From Lasioglossum baleicum (taxonomy: Eukaryota; Arthropoda; Insecta; Hymenoptera; Halictidae): a stretch of 64,000 bases of DNA. Both the position numbers and the translations under genes were made by a program. The stretch spans positions 1,611,045-1,675,044 of the forward strand of contig NC_134936.1 in NCBI RefSeq assembly GCF_051020765.1, given 5' to 3'. The notes under the pieces are model-generated. The model was given only the letters and a program-made list of their open reading frames with translations, was not told the origin of the DNA and made no database searches. This document shows positions 1-9,900 of the stretch, one piece after another (the stretch's first letter is position 1; each line of letters starts with the position of its first letter).

Positions 1-498
1 CGGACACTTTGGGCGAGCCGTTTACCTGCCGGCATGCAAGGGATCCTCGCTACGCAGCGGGACACCGAGTTGGACAAGGTGGCTGAGCTAGCGGACGCCG
101 TAGCGGAAACACTGGCACCGCGGGCACACATCACCGAGGCCGCGGCCCCCAGCGCATCTTCCACGCCGATCGCCGGTCCCTCAACGATGGAACAGAATTT
201 GGAGGCCCTACTAGGCCTGAAGATGGCCCAGCTTTCCGTCTCCCTGCGACAGGAGATTTCCGCGATCCGACAGGAGTTTGCAACCGAGGAGCGTCGACCG
301 CGTCGAGGGTGGTCGCGACGCCCAAGTTATGGCGGGCGGCACAGGAGGCGTTCAGCCTCGCGATCGGTAGAGCGCGATGCGGACGGCAATTACGAGGGCA
401 TGTGCTGGTACCATCGGCGTTATGGACGAGACGCACATCAATGTATACGACCCTGTAATTGGGCGTCGGCCCAGGGAAACGACCAGGGCAATCGTTGA
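1..498 (+). CDS. Gypsy gag, C-terminal part
   Basis: The frame is open from the first base of the window, so the protein starts upstream; an internal Met lies at 34. The visible part ends in a Cys/His-rich segment (CWYHRRYG ... CIRPCNW), the C-H-C-C type knuckle typical of arthropod Gypsy gag proteins of this group, preceded by an Arg-rich RNA-binding stretch. The equivalent segment is present in the gag at 47184-47603. The 3' end overlaps pol by 40 bp, with pol in the -1 frame. Gag would form the virus-like particle and bind element RNA in the cytoplasm. Confidence 0.85.
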   Translation, partial: RTLWASRLPAGMQGILATQRDTELDKVAELADAVAETLAPRAHITEAAAPSASSTPIAGPSTMEQNLEALLGLKMAQLSVSLRQEISAIRQEFATEERRPRRGWSRRPSYGGRHRRRSASRSVERDADGNYEGMCWYHRRYGRDAHQCIRPCNWASAQGNDQGNR

Positions 499-2885
499 TG
501 ACGGCCAACGACCCCCACTCAGCGTCACGCCGTCTTTTTGTCACGGACATCAGGTCGAAGACGCAATACCTGGTCGACACAGGAGCCGACCTCTGCGTCT
601 TTCCGCGCCATGGGTTGCGCGGACCGCGGGAGAAGTCTACTTACGAGCTAACCGCGGCGAATGGGACAACGATTTCTACGTACGGCACGGTGACGCTCAC
701 CCTTAATCTCGGTCTACGACGAGATTTCACATGGAGGTTCGTGGTAGCGGACGTGACGAAACCCATCATTGGAGTGGATTTTTTGGCCCACTTCAATTTG
801 ATGGTGGACATCCGCAACCGTCGATTGGTAGATCCGATAACCTCTGTATCTGCGCGAGGCCGAGCGGTAGTCACGGAGACACGCTCCATTAAGACGGTGG
901 TTGGTGCATCCGTTTTTCACCAACTACTCGCCGAGACCCCGGAGATCACTCGACCGGGAGGGATACCGACCGCAACCGTCAAGCACGCAACCGTGCATCA
1001 CCTGAAGACCATCCCAGGACCACCCGTCTCCAGCAGGCCGCGTAGGCTTGCCCCGGACAGGCTCGAAGCAGCAAGGAAGGAGTTCGAGGCGATGATGAAG
1101 ATGGGAATCGCTCGTCCGTCCAAAAGCTGTTGGTTGTCGCCTCTGCACATGGTCCCGAAGAAAGGCGTAGACGAATGGAGGCCCTGCGGCGACTACAGGG
1201 CATTAAACGCGAGATCAATTCCCGATCGTTATCCGGTGCGCCATATTGAGGATTTTGCGCAAAACCTACGGGGTAAGAGGGTATTCTCCACAATAGACTT
1301 AGTTCGCGCATATAATCAAATCCCCGTCGCTCCCGAAGACATCGAGAAAACGGCAATTACAACGCCGTTCGGGCTTTTCGAATTTCCGTTTATGTCGTTC
1401 GGGTTATGCAACGCGGCGCAGACTTTTCAGCGATTCATTGACGAGGTGCTTCGCGAGTTCGATTTTTGTTATGCTTATATAGACGACATTTTAGTCGCGT
1501 CGGCATCGCATGAGGAGCATGTGCAGCATTTGAAGTTACTATTCGCGCGATTGAAAGAATTCGGTATTATTATAAATCCTGCAAAATGTAATTTCGGACA
1601 AGAGTCGGTAAAATTTTTAGGTTACCAAGTGTCCGAAAACGGTACGCAACCTCTGCCCGACAAGGTGGAGGCCATTAAATCGTTTCCTCTACCGAAGACC
1701 GCGAAAGATCTGCGACAATTTTTGGGAATGATTAATTTCTATCGCCGTTTCATCCCCAAGGCCGCCCAGGCTCAAGCCCCTTTAAATGACTTGCTCGCAG
1801 GTAATATAAAGGGTAAGGCGCCCATTGCGTGGACGGAAGAAGCGCGGCAGGCTTTTGATACCTGCAAGCAGAGCCTGGCTGAAGCAACCCTGCTGTCGCA
1901 TCCTAAGCTCAATGCTCCGTTGGCGCTTACCTGCGACGCCTCCGATTTTACGATAGGGGCTGTTTTACAGCAGCGTATCGGCAGCGATTGGCAACCCTTG
2001 GCGTTCTTTTCAAAGAAATTAGGGTCTGCGGAACGGAAATATGGTGCTTACGATCGCGAATTACTTGCAATTTACCTAGCTATTAGACATTTCCGTCACA
2101 TGATCGAGGGTAGAACCTTTACCATTTTTACAGACCACAAACCGATCACTTTCGCATTTAGACAAAAATTAGACAAATGTTCGCCAAGACAGTTCAGACA
2201 TTTAGATTTCATTTCGCAGTTTTCTACCGATATCCAACATGTTTCCGGGAAAGATAATGTCGTTGCCGATGCGTTGTCTAGAATAGAAGCGGTACAGCCC
2301 CCCCTAGATTACGAATCTTTAGCGGACTCACAAGCCGAAGATACGGAAATACAGGGATTCCTGTGTGAAGGATCTAATTTAAAATTGCGTAAAATCCTGC
2401 TACCCGACTCGAATAGAGAGGTGTTTTGCGACGTCTCAACGAACGTAGCAAGACCCTTCCTCACGGTTCCGTTTAGACGCATTGCATTTAACACCATTCA
2501 CGGTTTGTCCCATCCAGGAATTAAGGCGACGGTCAAGCTCATGACACAGCGTTATGTTTGGCCGTCAATTAAAAAGGATGTTCGTTTATGGGCACAGTGT
2601 TGTGTGCTATGCCAAAAATCAAAAATTTCGCGTCACGTAATTTCACCGTTAGGATCTTTCCTTCCGCCTACGGCGAGGTTTGAACATATACATATAGACA
2701 TTGTAATTTTGCCGGTTTCCGAAGGTTTTAGGTATTGCCTTACCTGCGTAGATAGATTCACCCGTTGGCCTGAAGCGTTCCCTATGGTGAATCAGGAGGC
2801 TTCAACCGTAGCTCGAACATTTTATGACGGTTGGGTAGCCCGTTTCGGTGTCCCGTTACGGATTACCACGGACCAGGGAGGTTGA
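459..2885 (+). pseudogene. Gypsy pol (protease, RT, RNase H, partial integrase), truncated
   Basis: One uninterrupted frame of 808 codons. Domains in order: aspartic protease with DTGAD (about residues 41-45); reverse transcriptase with the YIDD active site (about 341-344); RNase H beginning at the DASD motif (about 492); integrase zinc finger (H-x4-H ... C-x2-C, about 680-720); integrase core with the first Asp in HIDI and the second Asp in TTDQGG, where it ends. The third catalytic residue, Glu, and the C-terminal domain are missing, so integration would fail. RT and RNase H look intact. It lies in the -1 frame relative to gag and probably has no start of its own, being made by frameshifting. 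Confidence 0.92.
474..480 (+). promoter_or_regulatory. Candidate -1 ribosomal frameshift site G_GGA_AAC
   Basis: Inside the gag/pol overlap (459-498), gag codons read CAG GGA AAC. This gives the heptamer G GGA AAC, which fits the X_XXY_YYZ rule in the gag frame, and pol is exactly in the -1 frame. No stimulatory structure was tested. Confidence 0.55.
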
Positions 2886-3064
2886 AAAATATGTTTTTTT
2901 TTCAAAGCCATGTTTTTCAAAAACTGTGCGTATAGGAGAAAAATTAAGGACATAAGAAGGACCCAACAGTATATTGAAAACAAATTTGGTGTTGGACAGT
3001 GAAATTAATGTCATCGAATACTTCCTATGGCACAGTTTTAACGTAATATTGATTTCTGTTTTAG
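2881..3064 (+). repeat. Fragment of a dispersed repeat, junction to the Harbinger gene
   Basis: From about 2886 the Gypsy similarity ends. The sequence contains a block (CAAAAACTGTGCG ... GGAGAAAAATTAA, then a CCAACAGT and GACAGTG segment) that recurs near 38500-38605 and, inverted and weaker, near 17800-17950. It ends in a pyrimidine-rich stretch and AG at 3063-3064, the apparent splice acceptor of the transposase exon. Confidence 0.55.
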
Positions 3065-3935
3065 GTTTCTATCAACGGGACTGGCATTCAGGTCCTTGGC
3101 GTTCAGTTTTAGAATGGCGAATAACACCATTTCTGGAATAGTATCCGAGACGTGCCAGGCAATTTGGGAAGTTTTCAAGGAAGTCCATATGCCGGTTCCA
3201 ACTATGGATTCGCTACGAGAAGTTTCATTGGGATATGAACAGCTATGGGGTTTTCCCAATTGCGTGGGGAGTATCGATGGGAAGCACATCGGCATTAAAT
3301 GTCCATCGAACTCTGGATCAAGGTTTCATAATTATAAGAAATTCTTCTCCATCCACCTGCAAGGGATTGCGAACGCCAAATGTAAATTCGTTACGGTGGA
3401 TGTCGGGGATTATGGGAGACGAAGCGACAGCGCTGCACTTTCAACGACAAATGTATACCGCCGTCTCCAAAATAATAGGTTTGACATGGCACCCAGCAGA
3501 GTGCTGGGAAACGTAACTCTGCCGTATGTGCTAATCGGCGACCAGGGATACCCCTTGAAGGAGTATCTGATGCGACCGTATACGATCACCGACAGCCACG
3601 ATCGCGAAAAAGAAAAATTTAACTACATGTTAAGCAAGTCCAGACGCTGTATAGAATGTGCATTCGGCATCCTCGTGAGCATGTGGAGGTGCCTCAAAGG
3701 GGAACTGCAGGTGCATCCAAGTAACGTGAATGTGTTCGTTAAATGTATGTGCTTACTCCACAACATAATTATAGATAAAGAAGGCATAAGCGACCCCGAA
3801 ATGTGGGATGCAAACGCCACTGTGTATGGTGACACTGGCAGGGACCAGGCGGGGTCGAGTGGGCGTTGCAATCGCGCATCGCGGAGGGCCTACGAGATAC
3901 GTGATATGTTCAAAGAGTATTTTGCTAATAATTAA
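3065..3935 (+). pseudogene. PIF/Harbinger (HARBI1-like) transposase, last exon only
   Basis: DDE nuclease of the PIF/Harbinger family. Family landmarks: the FRSLAFSFRM start of the DDE_4 region, first Asp in GSIDGKHI, second Asp in LIGDQGYPL, and the Glu in a SKSRRCIECAFGILVS helix, followed by a C-terminal tail. The frame is open back to a plausible splice acceptor at 3063-3064 (TTTTAG), in phase 2. About the first third of a usual 350-400 residue protein is absent, because the sequence upstream is unrelated repeat and Gypsy DNA. The catalytic triad is intact but the N-terminal exon is lost, so this copy is probably dead. A MADF-BESS gene, the kind of partner protein found in Harbinger elements, follows on the same strand. 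Confidence 0.85.
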
Positions 3936-4057
3936 TGTAAATTGTTGTGTTAGTGTAGTAAATAATAGTTGTATGTATGCGTATGTAACGCGTGTATTGA
4001 TTGAATGTAATGTGTATTAATGTATTGTATGTAGTGTGTACTGATTGTGTGTAATGT
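3936..4057 (+). other. AT-rich 3' flank of the transposase exon
   Basis: Low-complexity TGTA-rich sequence (repeated ATGTATTG and TGTGTAATG words). No gene is visible. Confidence 0.4.
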
Positions 4058-4262
4058 GTAGACTGCGGATCTGTATGCAAAATAAAAATTTTCTACCTCT
4101 ATTGCAAGGAACAGTAACTAAATTGATTATTATTCCTTCCCTTAATGATAGTCACGGAATATATAGAGCGTATAGATATACTATAATCATATGTATGCAT
4201 ATAGACATCTTCAAGTTGGAATTTCATCTGCTCAATTTTCCGGTAAATTTTACATAAAATTA
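4058..4262 (+). repeat. Copy of the AGACTGCGGA-ended MITE family (one end only)
   Basis: Begins TAGACTGCGGATCTGTATGC and follows the copy at 49370-49570 through CCTTCCCTTAATGAT and GACATCTTCAA segments. The opposite terminal inverted repeat is lost. Confidence 0.65.
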
Positions 4263-4597
4263 CTCGATAACAACAATTCACTAAATAATTTCTGTTTTTC
4301 AACATTTTCATAACATATTAATTTTACAGACGCAATTTCAAATTATTAATCTTGAAAAAGATCCAAACTTGGGATTGAAACGTTGATGATTTTTGAATAA
4401 ATTAGCAAAAATGCTTTGATTGTTACAAAGGACCGAACCGTAGCGCCGAAAACATTTAAAGATTTATTAACAACATATAAAACAGGAATAGATTAAAAAA
4501 TACATATTACGCGAGAATCTAGAATACAAAATAGAAAGACCGCAAGAACTTTCTTTCCGGCCCAATAATTATGATTCCTGGAGTAATTCAATTGTAA

Positions 4598-4735
4598 TTC
4601 TGCACAACTCTGAACCCACTGCTGTTCCGCTATCGCTTCGTACGGGTAGTGTATTGGACTACTTGTTGGACATAAACAAATTGAAAATGTTTTTTCACTA
4701 CATGAAAGGTGTCCCATCTCAACTTTGCCACAGGT
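4598..4735 (+). repeat. Fragment of dispersed repeat family A
   Basis: The segment around CCCACTGCTGTTCCGCTATCG ... GTGTATTGGACTACTTGTTGG ... TTTTTCACTACATGAAAGG recurs at 34680-34790 and 50090-50200. Other family A copies are at 18935-19512 (inverted) and 49640-50235. No coding capacity is visible. The stretch 4263-4597 has no recognised feature. Confidence 0.6.
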
Positions 4736-5196
4736 ATCTTCCAGGTGGAAGACAGGTAAAAGAGTCACTGCACTGCACATGGTGTGCGGGTTGACGGGAA
4801 ACCCCAAGATGAATAGCCGCAGCCTACAACTGACCGTGGAGATCTGCAAGGTTTATAACACATAATTGCTATTGGGGTATAGGAAGATGTCAGAGTCTTC
4901 CTTCGTAGCTCCGACAATAAAGTAATAAAGAACTAAATGCATTTAAGAGAGGCTTTATCTTAAAAATAGCAAGGAAGTCACGTCCGTAGAAAAAGGTATA
5001 TTTTCCATTCATTGCGGTACGTTGTCGAACTTTCGTTGCCGTGGGTGTGACCAAGTCGGTAAAAACGACCTTGTTGGTCGGTTTACCTGAAAATCGCTGA
5101 CCAATCAGCAAAGTTTTTGGCAAATGTGCACATTAAAGTATTTTCCTCCTGGGGTGCGGGACATCGCGAAGACATCAGAACGATTTCGTGACGCGC

Positions 5197-5235
5197 CTAG
5201 TGCAGTTCCCTAGTGCAGTTCCCTAGTGCAGTTCG
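5197..5235 (+). repeat. Three tandem copies of a 13-bp unit (CTAGTGCAGTTCC)
   Basis: Units start at 5197, 5210 and 5223; the third differs at its last base. They lie 24 bp before the ATG of MADF-BESS exon 1, so they are in its 5' leader or core promoter. The stretch 4736-5196 has no recognised feature. Confidence 0.75.
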
Positions 5236-5258
5236 AGCAAGCAGAGAGACACGCTACG

Positions 5259-5391
5259 ATGGATTGTGAAAAATTAATAAGCTTAGTCCAGGAGAGGAGA
5301 AGTTTGTGGGACCCTCAAGAGCGTTGCTACCACAACAGAGATATTAATCGGAGTCTGTGGAATGAAGTTGCCGAATCGATGAATTTAACAA
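5259..5391 (+). CDS. MADF-BESS protein, exon 1 (start of MADF domain)
   Basis: The ATG at 5259 opens a short frame with the MADF start: KLISLVQERRSLWD, then the conserved Y, N and W positions (YHNRDINRSLWNEVAE). It ends at a consensus donor, A|GTAAGT (5391/5392). Splicing to the acceptor TTTCAG at 15075-15076 keeps the frame (phase 1) and continues the MADF domain with the expected KWQRLRD helix. MADF domains bind DNA in the nucleus, and proteins of this class accompany Harbinger transposases, where they help DNA binding or nuclear import. The HARBI1-like exon 1.3 kb upstream on the same strand fits that pairing, but no transposon ends joining the two were found. Confidence 0.75.
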
Positions 5392-5415
5392 GTAAGTACC
5401 TATGACAATCACTAC

Positions 5416-5990
5416 AGGGTCATTCCATGCCGAATCGGCATTCCATGTAATGAAATAGTTTTTTTATATTTTTTTCCATAATCCTTAAGTCCACCCCATA
5501 CTTCTTACCATAAACCCTTCTTATCCCTCTCCGATGGAAGAAAACCACCACCTTCTCGTGATTTCCATTGAGCAACGACACCTATTTTGTAGAACACATG
5601 ATTCCTATAAAAACTAATATCTATAAAAGAAATCATGATTAAAAAGGTGTTGTTGTCCAAGAGTGGTTACTAATATTGTTCTCCAGGTTTAAATAGAGTT
5701 ATTTAATTGTAATAAATAAAGTTGATTTTCGAGGTTGAAAAAATTATTATGTAATAGCCCAATCGGACAAACAGTTCTTGAGATAAAAATTCGTAAGTGA
5801 GGCCCGTTTTTTTGCCGGAATGGGCAAAAATTGAAAACTTTGAAGGCCTGCCATTTCTAAAGAAATTCGAAACCGGCAAAATTATGACTTAAACCCCCCC
5901 TAATTTCATATGGACTACAACATATTTCATTTCGAACAAAATCGGCGATGGTGTCTGCAAAAAGTGATCGATTCGGCATGGAATGACCCT
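5416..5990. mobile_element. MITE with perfect 22-bp terminal inverted repeats
   Basis: The ends AGGGTCATTCCATGCCGAATCG (5416-5437) and its exact reverse complement (5969-5990) bound 575 bp without coding potential. It lies 25 bp into intron 1 of the MADF-BESS gene. A two- or three-base direct flank (TA or TAC-like) is ambiguous, so the superfamily is not assigned. Confidence 0.8.
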
Positions 5991-6447
5991 ACATACAATT
6001 GATCTACATTGCGTACAATTATACATTACATATAACTAGACTGCGGAAGTTTATGCACGATAAATATGCAAAATGCATATGACATTTATGCACGAAAAAC
6101 ATGCAAATATGCACGAAAAATATGCAAACATGCTCGAAACATATGCAAATTTTTCCGATATTAATTATATATTACATTAAGTGTTAGGTACAATATTGAG
6201 TATTAACAGACATTTCACAGTTATACTGGAGTATTTCAATTTATTTTCGGCAATAAATCGTGAAAATCTGCCATTTTTACCATCTTTAAAGTTTGTTGCT
6301 CATTGCAACGTCGAGAATTTTGATGAAATTTTCAGAATATATTTAATTGACACAGATCTACAACGTATTTTTTAAATTTTCAATATAGGCCCATAAAAAA
6401 GTTAAAAAACCAACTTTTAGTATTTTTTCAACAATTCCGATCAATTG

Positions 6448-6776
6448 TGTTTATGCTTTTCAGAGCTTGTAAGACTCTGTATCCGTTTATTATAAAAGTC
6501 AACAGTACTTGGTACAAATCGTCGGTATTAAATGCGCGTTTCACGCGTTGCTCCGCAAATGAGTTATAACCACGTGCGGTCGATTGCCGGCAAAAGAGAT
6601 TAGTCGCTCGCACGTGTTCCCGAATCGTATTGCGTCGCGATCGAGACAAAAGACAAGACTGACTCATTACCGTATCGTGTACATTCACGCGTTCTCGCGA
6701 GCGATGAGAACGCGCCCGTGGGTCTAGCTAGTATACAAGACGCGGTATTTATGAAACAAGCGAAACGGCCTCAACA
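6448..6776 (-). repeat. 3' LTR of BEL element 1
   Basis: 329 bp, TG...CA in both orientations, nearly identical to 12743-13072. In element sense it is preceded by the purine-rich tract at 6777-6795 (GAGGCGGGCGGTA). Confidence 0.93.
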
Positions 6777-6926
6777 TACCGCCCGCCTCGCGAAGTTATC
6801 CTTAACTGAGCGACAAGGCAGTACTTTTTCCATAACGGCCTAAGCAAAACAACGCGCAATGGGCAAGAATAATCGGGCTCGCGTGCCCGAGATTTGTCCC
6901 CTACGCCGCCCGCCATGAGGAGCTGG

Positions 6927-9900
6927 CTACACAGTCGTCTGGGGAACGCGTGACTCCATGAAATGCACGGCCACGGTCTCGTTGATGGGCAGGTGGATAA
7001 GCCGATGGACCGGTCGCCTCAGTTGGGTGGTGGCCGTCCTGAGCGTTACGACTCTGCAAACCCCGTCGGTACCCCGGTGCTGGCGGACAACTCTCGCCAG
7101 TGGCCACTTGGTAGGTGGAAGGGGGTCATCCATCAGGATCACCAGGTCCCCGACCTGATAATCGTAGCCCGGGCGGAGCCACTTGGAGCGCTGCTGCAGT
7201 TGGGTGAGGAATTCTCGCCGCCACCGCTTCCAAAAGTGATTCCGCATGAGGGACAGGAGCCGCCATCTGGAACAAACTGAAACCTTCTCGTTCGTCTCTG
7301 TAAAAGGCTCTACAGGAGCCTTGAGGGCTGAGCCGATCAAGAAGTGGCCCGGGGTCAGCGCCGATACGTCCTCCTCGTTGCTGCTGAGCGGGCCGAGAGG
7401 TCTGGAGTTGAGGCACGCCTCGATTTGGTGACAGACAGTTGAAAACTCCTCGTACGTGAGCTTGGCATCCCCAATGACCCGCTTCAGATGCCTCTTGAAG
7501 CTCCTGACATTGGCCTCCCAAAGTCCGCCAAAGTGCGGGGCTCGAGGTGGTATGTGCGACCACTGGATCCCGTCCGCTGCTATGGCTGCAGCGATTTCCT
7601 GAGTCATGGCGGAAGTAGCCTCAAATAAGCGACGGAGCTCTGCTGCTGCTCCTTGGAACGTCGTACCGTTGTCGCTGTAAACGGTGTGACATAATCCTCG
7701 CCTTGCGACGAAGCGCGCAAACGCGGCCAAGAATGCTGCGGTCGTGAGATCCGAGACCACCTCTATGTGTACAGCTTTTACCACCATGCAGATGAAGATG
7801 GCTACATAGCCTTTCGAACACCGCTGACCTCTGCCTCCGGATGTCTTCAGTAGGAAAGGCCCCGCATAGTCCAACCCGGTGAATGTGAACGGGCGAGCTG
7901 GGACCGTGCGCACCGCCGGAAGAGGAGCCATTTGCTGCTCCGCTAGGCGAGCGTTAAACCGTGCACATGTGACACACTTGCGCACGACTCCTCGAATTTC
8001 ATTCCTTCCTCGGACTACCCAATATCGTCTACTCAGTTGACTTTGGACTAGCACGGGCCCCCCATGAAGAGTGGAGCGATGAGCGTCCGCAATGATCAAC
8101 CGCGTAACGTGGTGCCTGCCGGGAAGAATGATCGGGTGCTTCTCGGATTCAGTCAGGAAGGAATTGTCGAGGCGACCACCAACTCGTAGCACGCCTTCCG
8201 CATCAGTGAAGGGGAGTAGGCGACGAATGGAACTGCGTGCAGACACCGACCCTTTCGTACGAATCGTCCTGAATTCGTCCGCGAACTCCTCGTTTTGCAC
8301 AACTCGGAGAAGAATAGTTCTGCCTCTCGCTAGTTCCTGCGCTGAGAGCCAAGTTTTTCGTCGATCCAGCGGGGACAACTTGGCATTGGAGCGCCAACGG
8401 ACCATGTAAGCGAAGACCCTGATGAGTTTGTGCAGGGAAGAAGATCGAGCGCACCACTCGGACCAAGACTCCTCTCCTCTTGCCACACAAACTTCCAGAG
8501 CCGCCATTGACCTTGCCTCTAGGTCAGTCTTCAGCTCAGCAAGAGGACCCGGCCACTCTGATTTTTCTAATGTTATCCAGCTTGGACCGTTCCACCATAG
8601 TATTGACTCTCGCAGTTGCGTCGGTGTGAAACCCCTGGTTGCACAGTCCGCCGGATTATCGGCTGAGCGTACATGCCGCCAGGTAGCATGGGGCAGCGAC
8701 GTGAGAATCTCACTCACCCTATTCGCCACGAATGGTTTCCACCGAGAGGGGTGCCCTTGCAGCCATGCTAAAGCTACCTTCGAATACGACCAGCAATGAA
8801 TGTCAACAGGTTGAGAGTCTAATTTCGACAACAGCGAATTAACGAGACGAACTAACAATTGAGCTCCACACAGCTCTAGCTTGGGCAGGCTGATGACCTT
8901 AATTGGAGCGACCTTGGACTTCGCCACAATAAGTCTGGAGACCTTGGTGTCAGCAGCCACCAGGTACAGTGAGGCTGCATATGCGCTCTCCGATGCATCA
9001 CAGAAACCGTGTAGGTCCCACTTAGTGGTTCCAACAGTTCCAAACCATCGTGGAATTCGTAGTTCCTCCAATTCGACCAACTGACCTTTAAAGGTCGACC
9101 AAGATTGTGATAATGTGGCGGAGACGGCTACGTCCCAATCAACGCCCTGCCTCCATAAGGTCTGCAACAGCAGCTTTGCACGAACCAACACGGGAGCAAG
9201 CCAGCCAATCGGGTCAAACAATTTGGAAACTTCCGACAAGATTGACCTTTTCGTGACTGTCTGGGGAGGTTCGACTAGTGCAATTTTGAAGCAAAAGGCA
9301 TCCCTTTGCGGCATCCAACGCAGGCCTAATGTGGACACCGCCTCCTCGACTCGAAACTCCCGTTCAGCCACGGCAGGACTCTCGAGTCCCAGCTCCTGCA
9401 ACAACTCTGCGTGGTTTGCAGCCCACTTGCCCACCTCCATTCCTGCTGTTCTCAGGATGCTTACTAACTCGTCTCGCACGAGCCTAGCTTCCTCGAGGGT
9501 ATCTCCCCCTCCGTAGGAGTCGTCGGCATAACGACCCTTCCTCAATATTTGAGCACCACGAGGAAAGCGCTTCTGCTCGTCATCTGCCAGCTGGAGCATG
9601 CATGCGTTGGCCAGGAATGGAGCACAGGTCGTCCCATATGTTACCGTGACTAAACGAAACGGAGTGACCACCTCGTCCTCGTTGAAACGCCACAAAATGC
9701 GTTGCCAATCAGCGTCATCCGGCTGAACGAGAAATTGTCGAAACATTTTTACTACATCACACGTAAAAACGTATTTCCGAAAGCACCAACGAATGATGAT
9801 GACGAGCACATCTTCCTGCAATTTGGGCCCCGCATGCAAGCAGCTATTCAACGAGACCCCGGCGGAATCGGCTTGGGACGCGTTGAAGACTACGCGTATT

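Larger units (their letters stand above)
1..2885 (+). mobile_element. Ty3/Gypsy LTR retrotransposon, both ends missing
   Basis: Gag C-terminus followed by protease, reverse transcriptase, RNase H and the first part of integrase in the order PR-RT-RH-IN, which defines Ty3/Gypsy. The 5' LTR lies outside the window. The element stops abruptly after the second integrase Asp motif at about 2880, where unrelated repeat DNA (also seen near 38460-38600) begins. The rest of the integrase and the 3' LTR are not found in the window. It resembles, but is clearly diverged from, the minus-strand Gypsy at 43677-48716, with the same gag-pol arrangement. Confidence 0.93.

Noticed and set aside
6181..6375. 64-codon frame in the hAT left part
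   Set aside because: Short, AT-rich, no domain, and no continuity with the zinc-finger fragment on the other strand.
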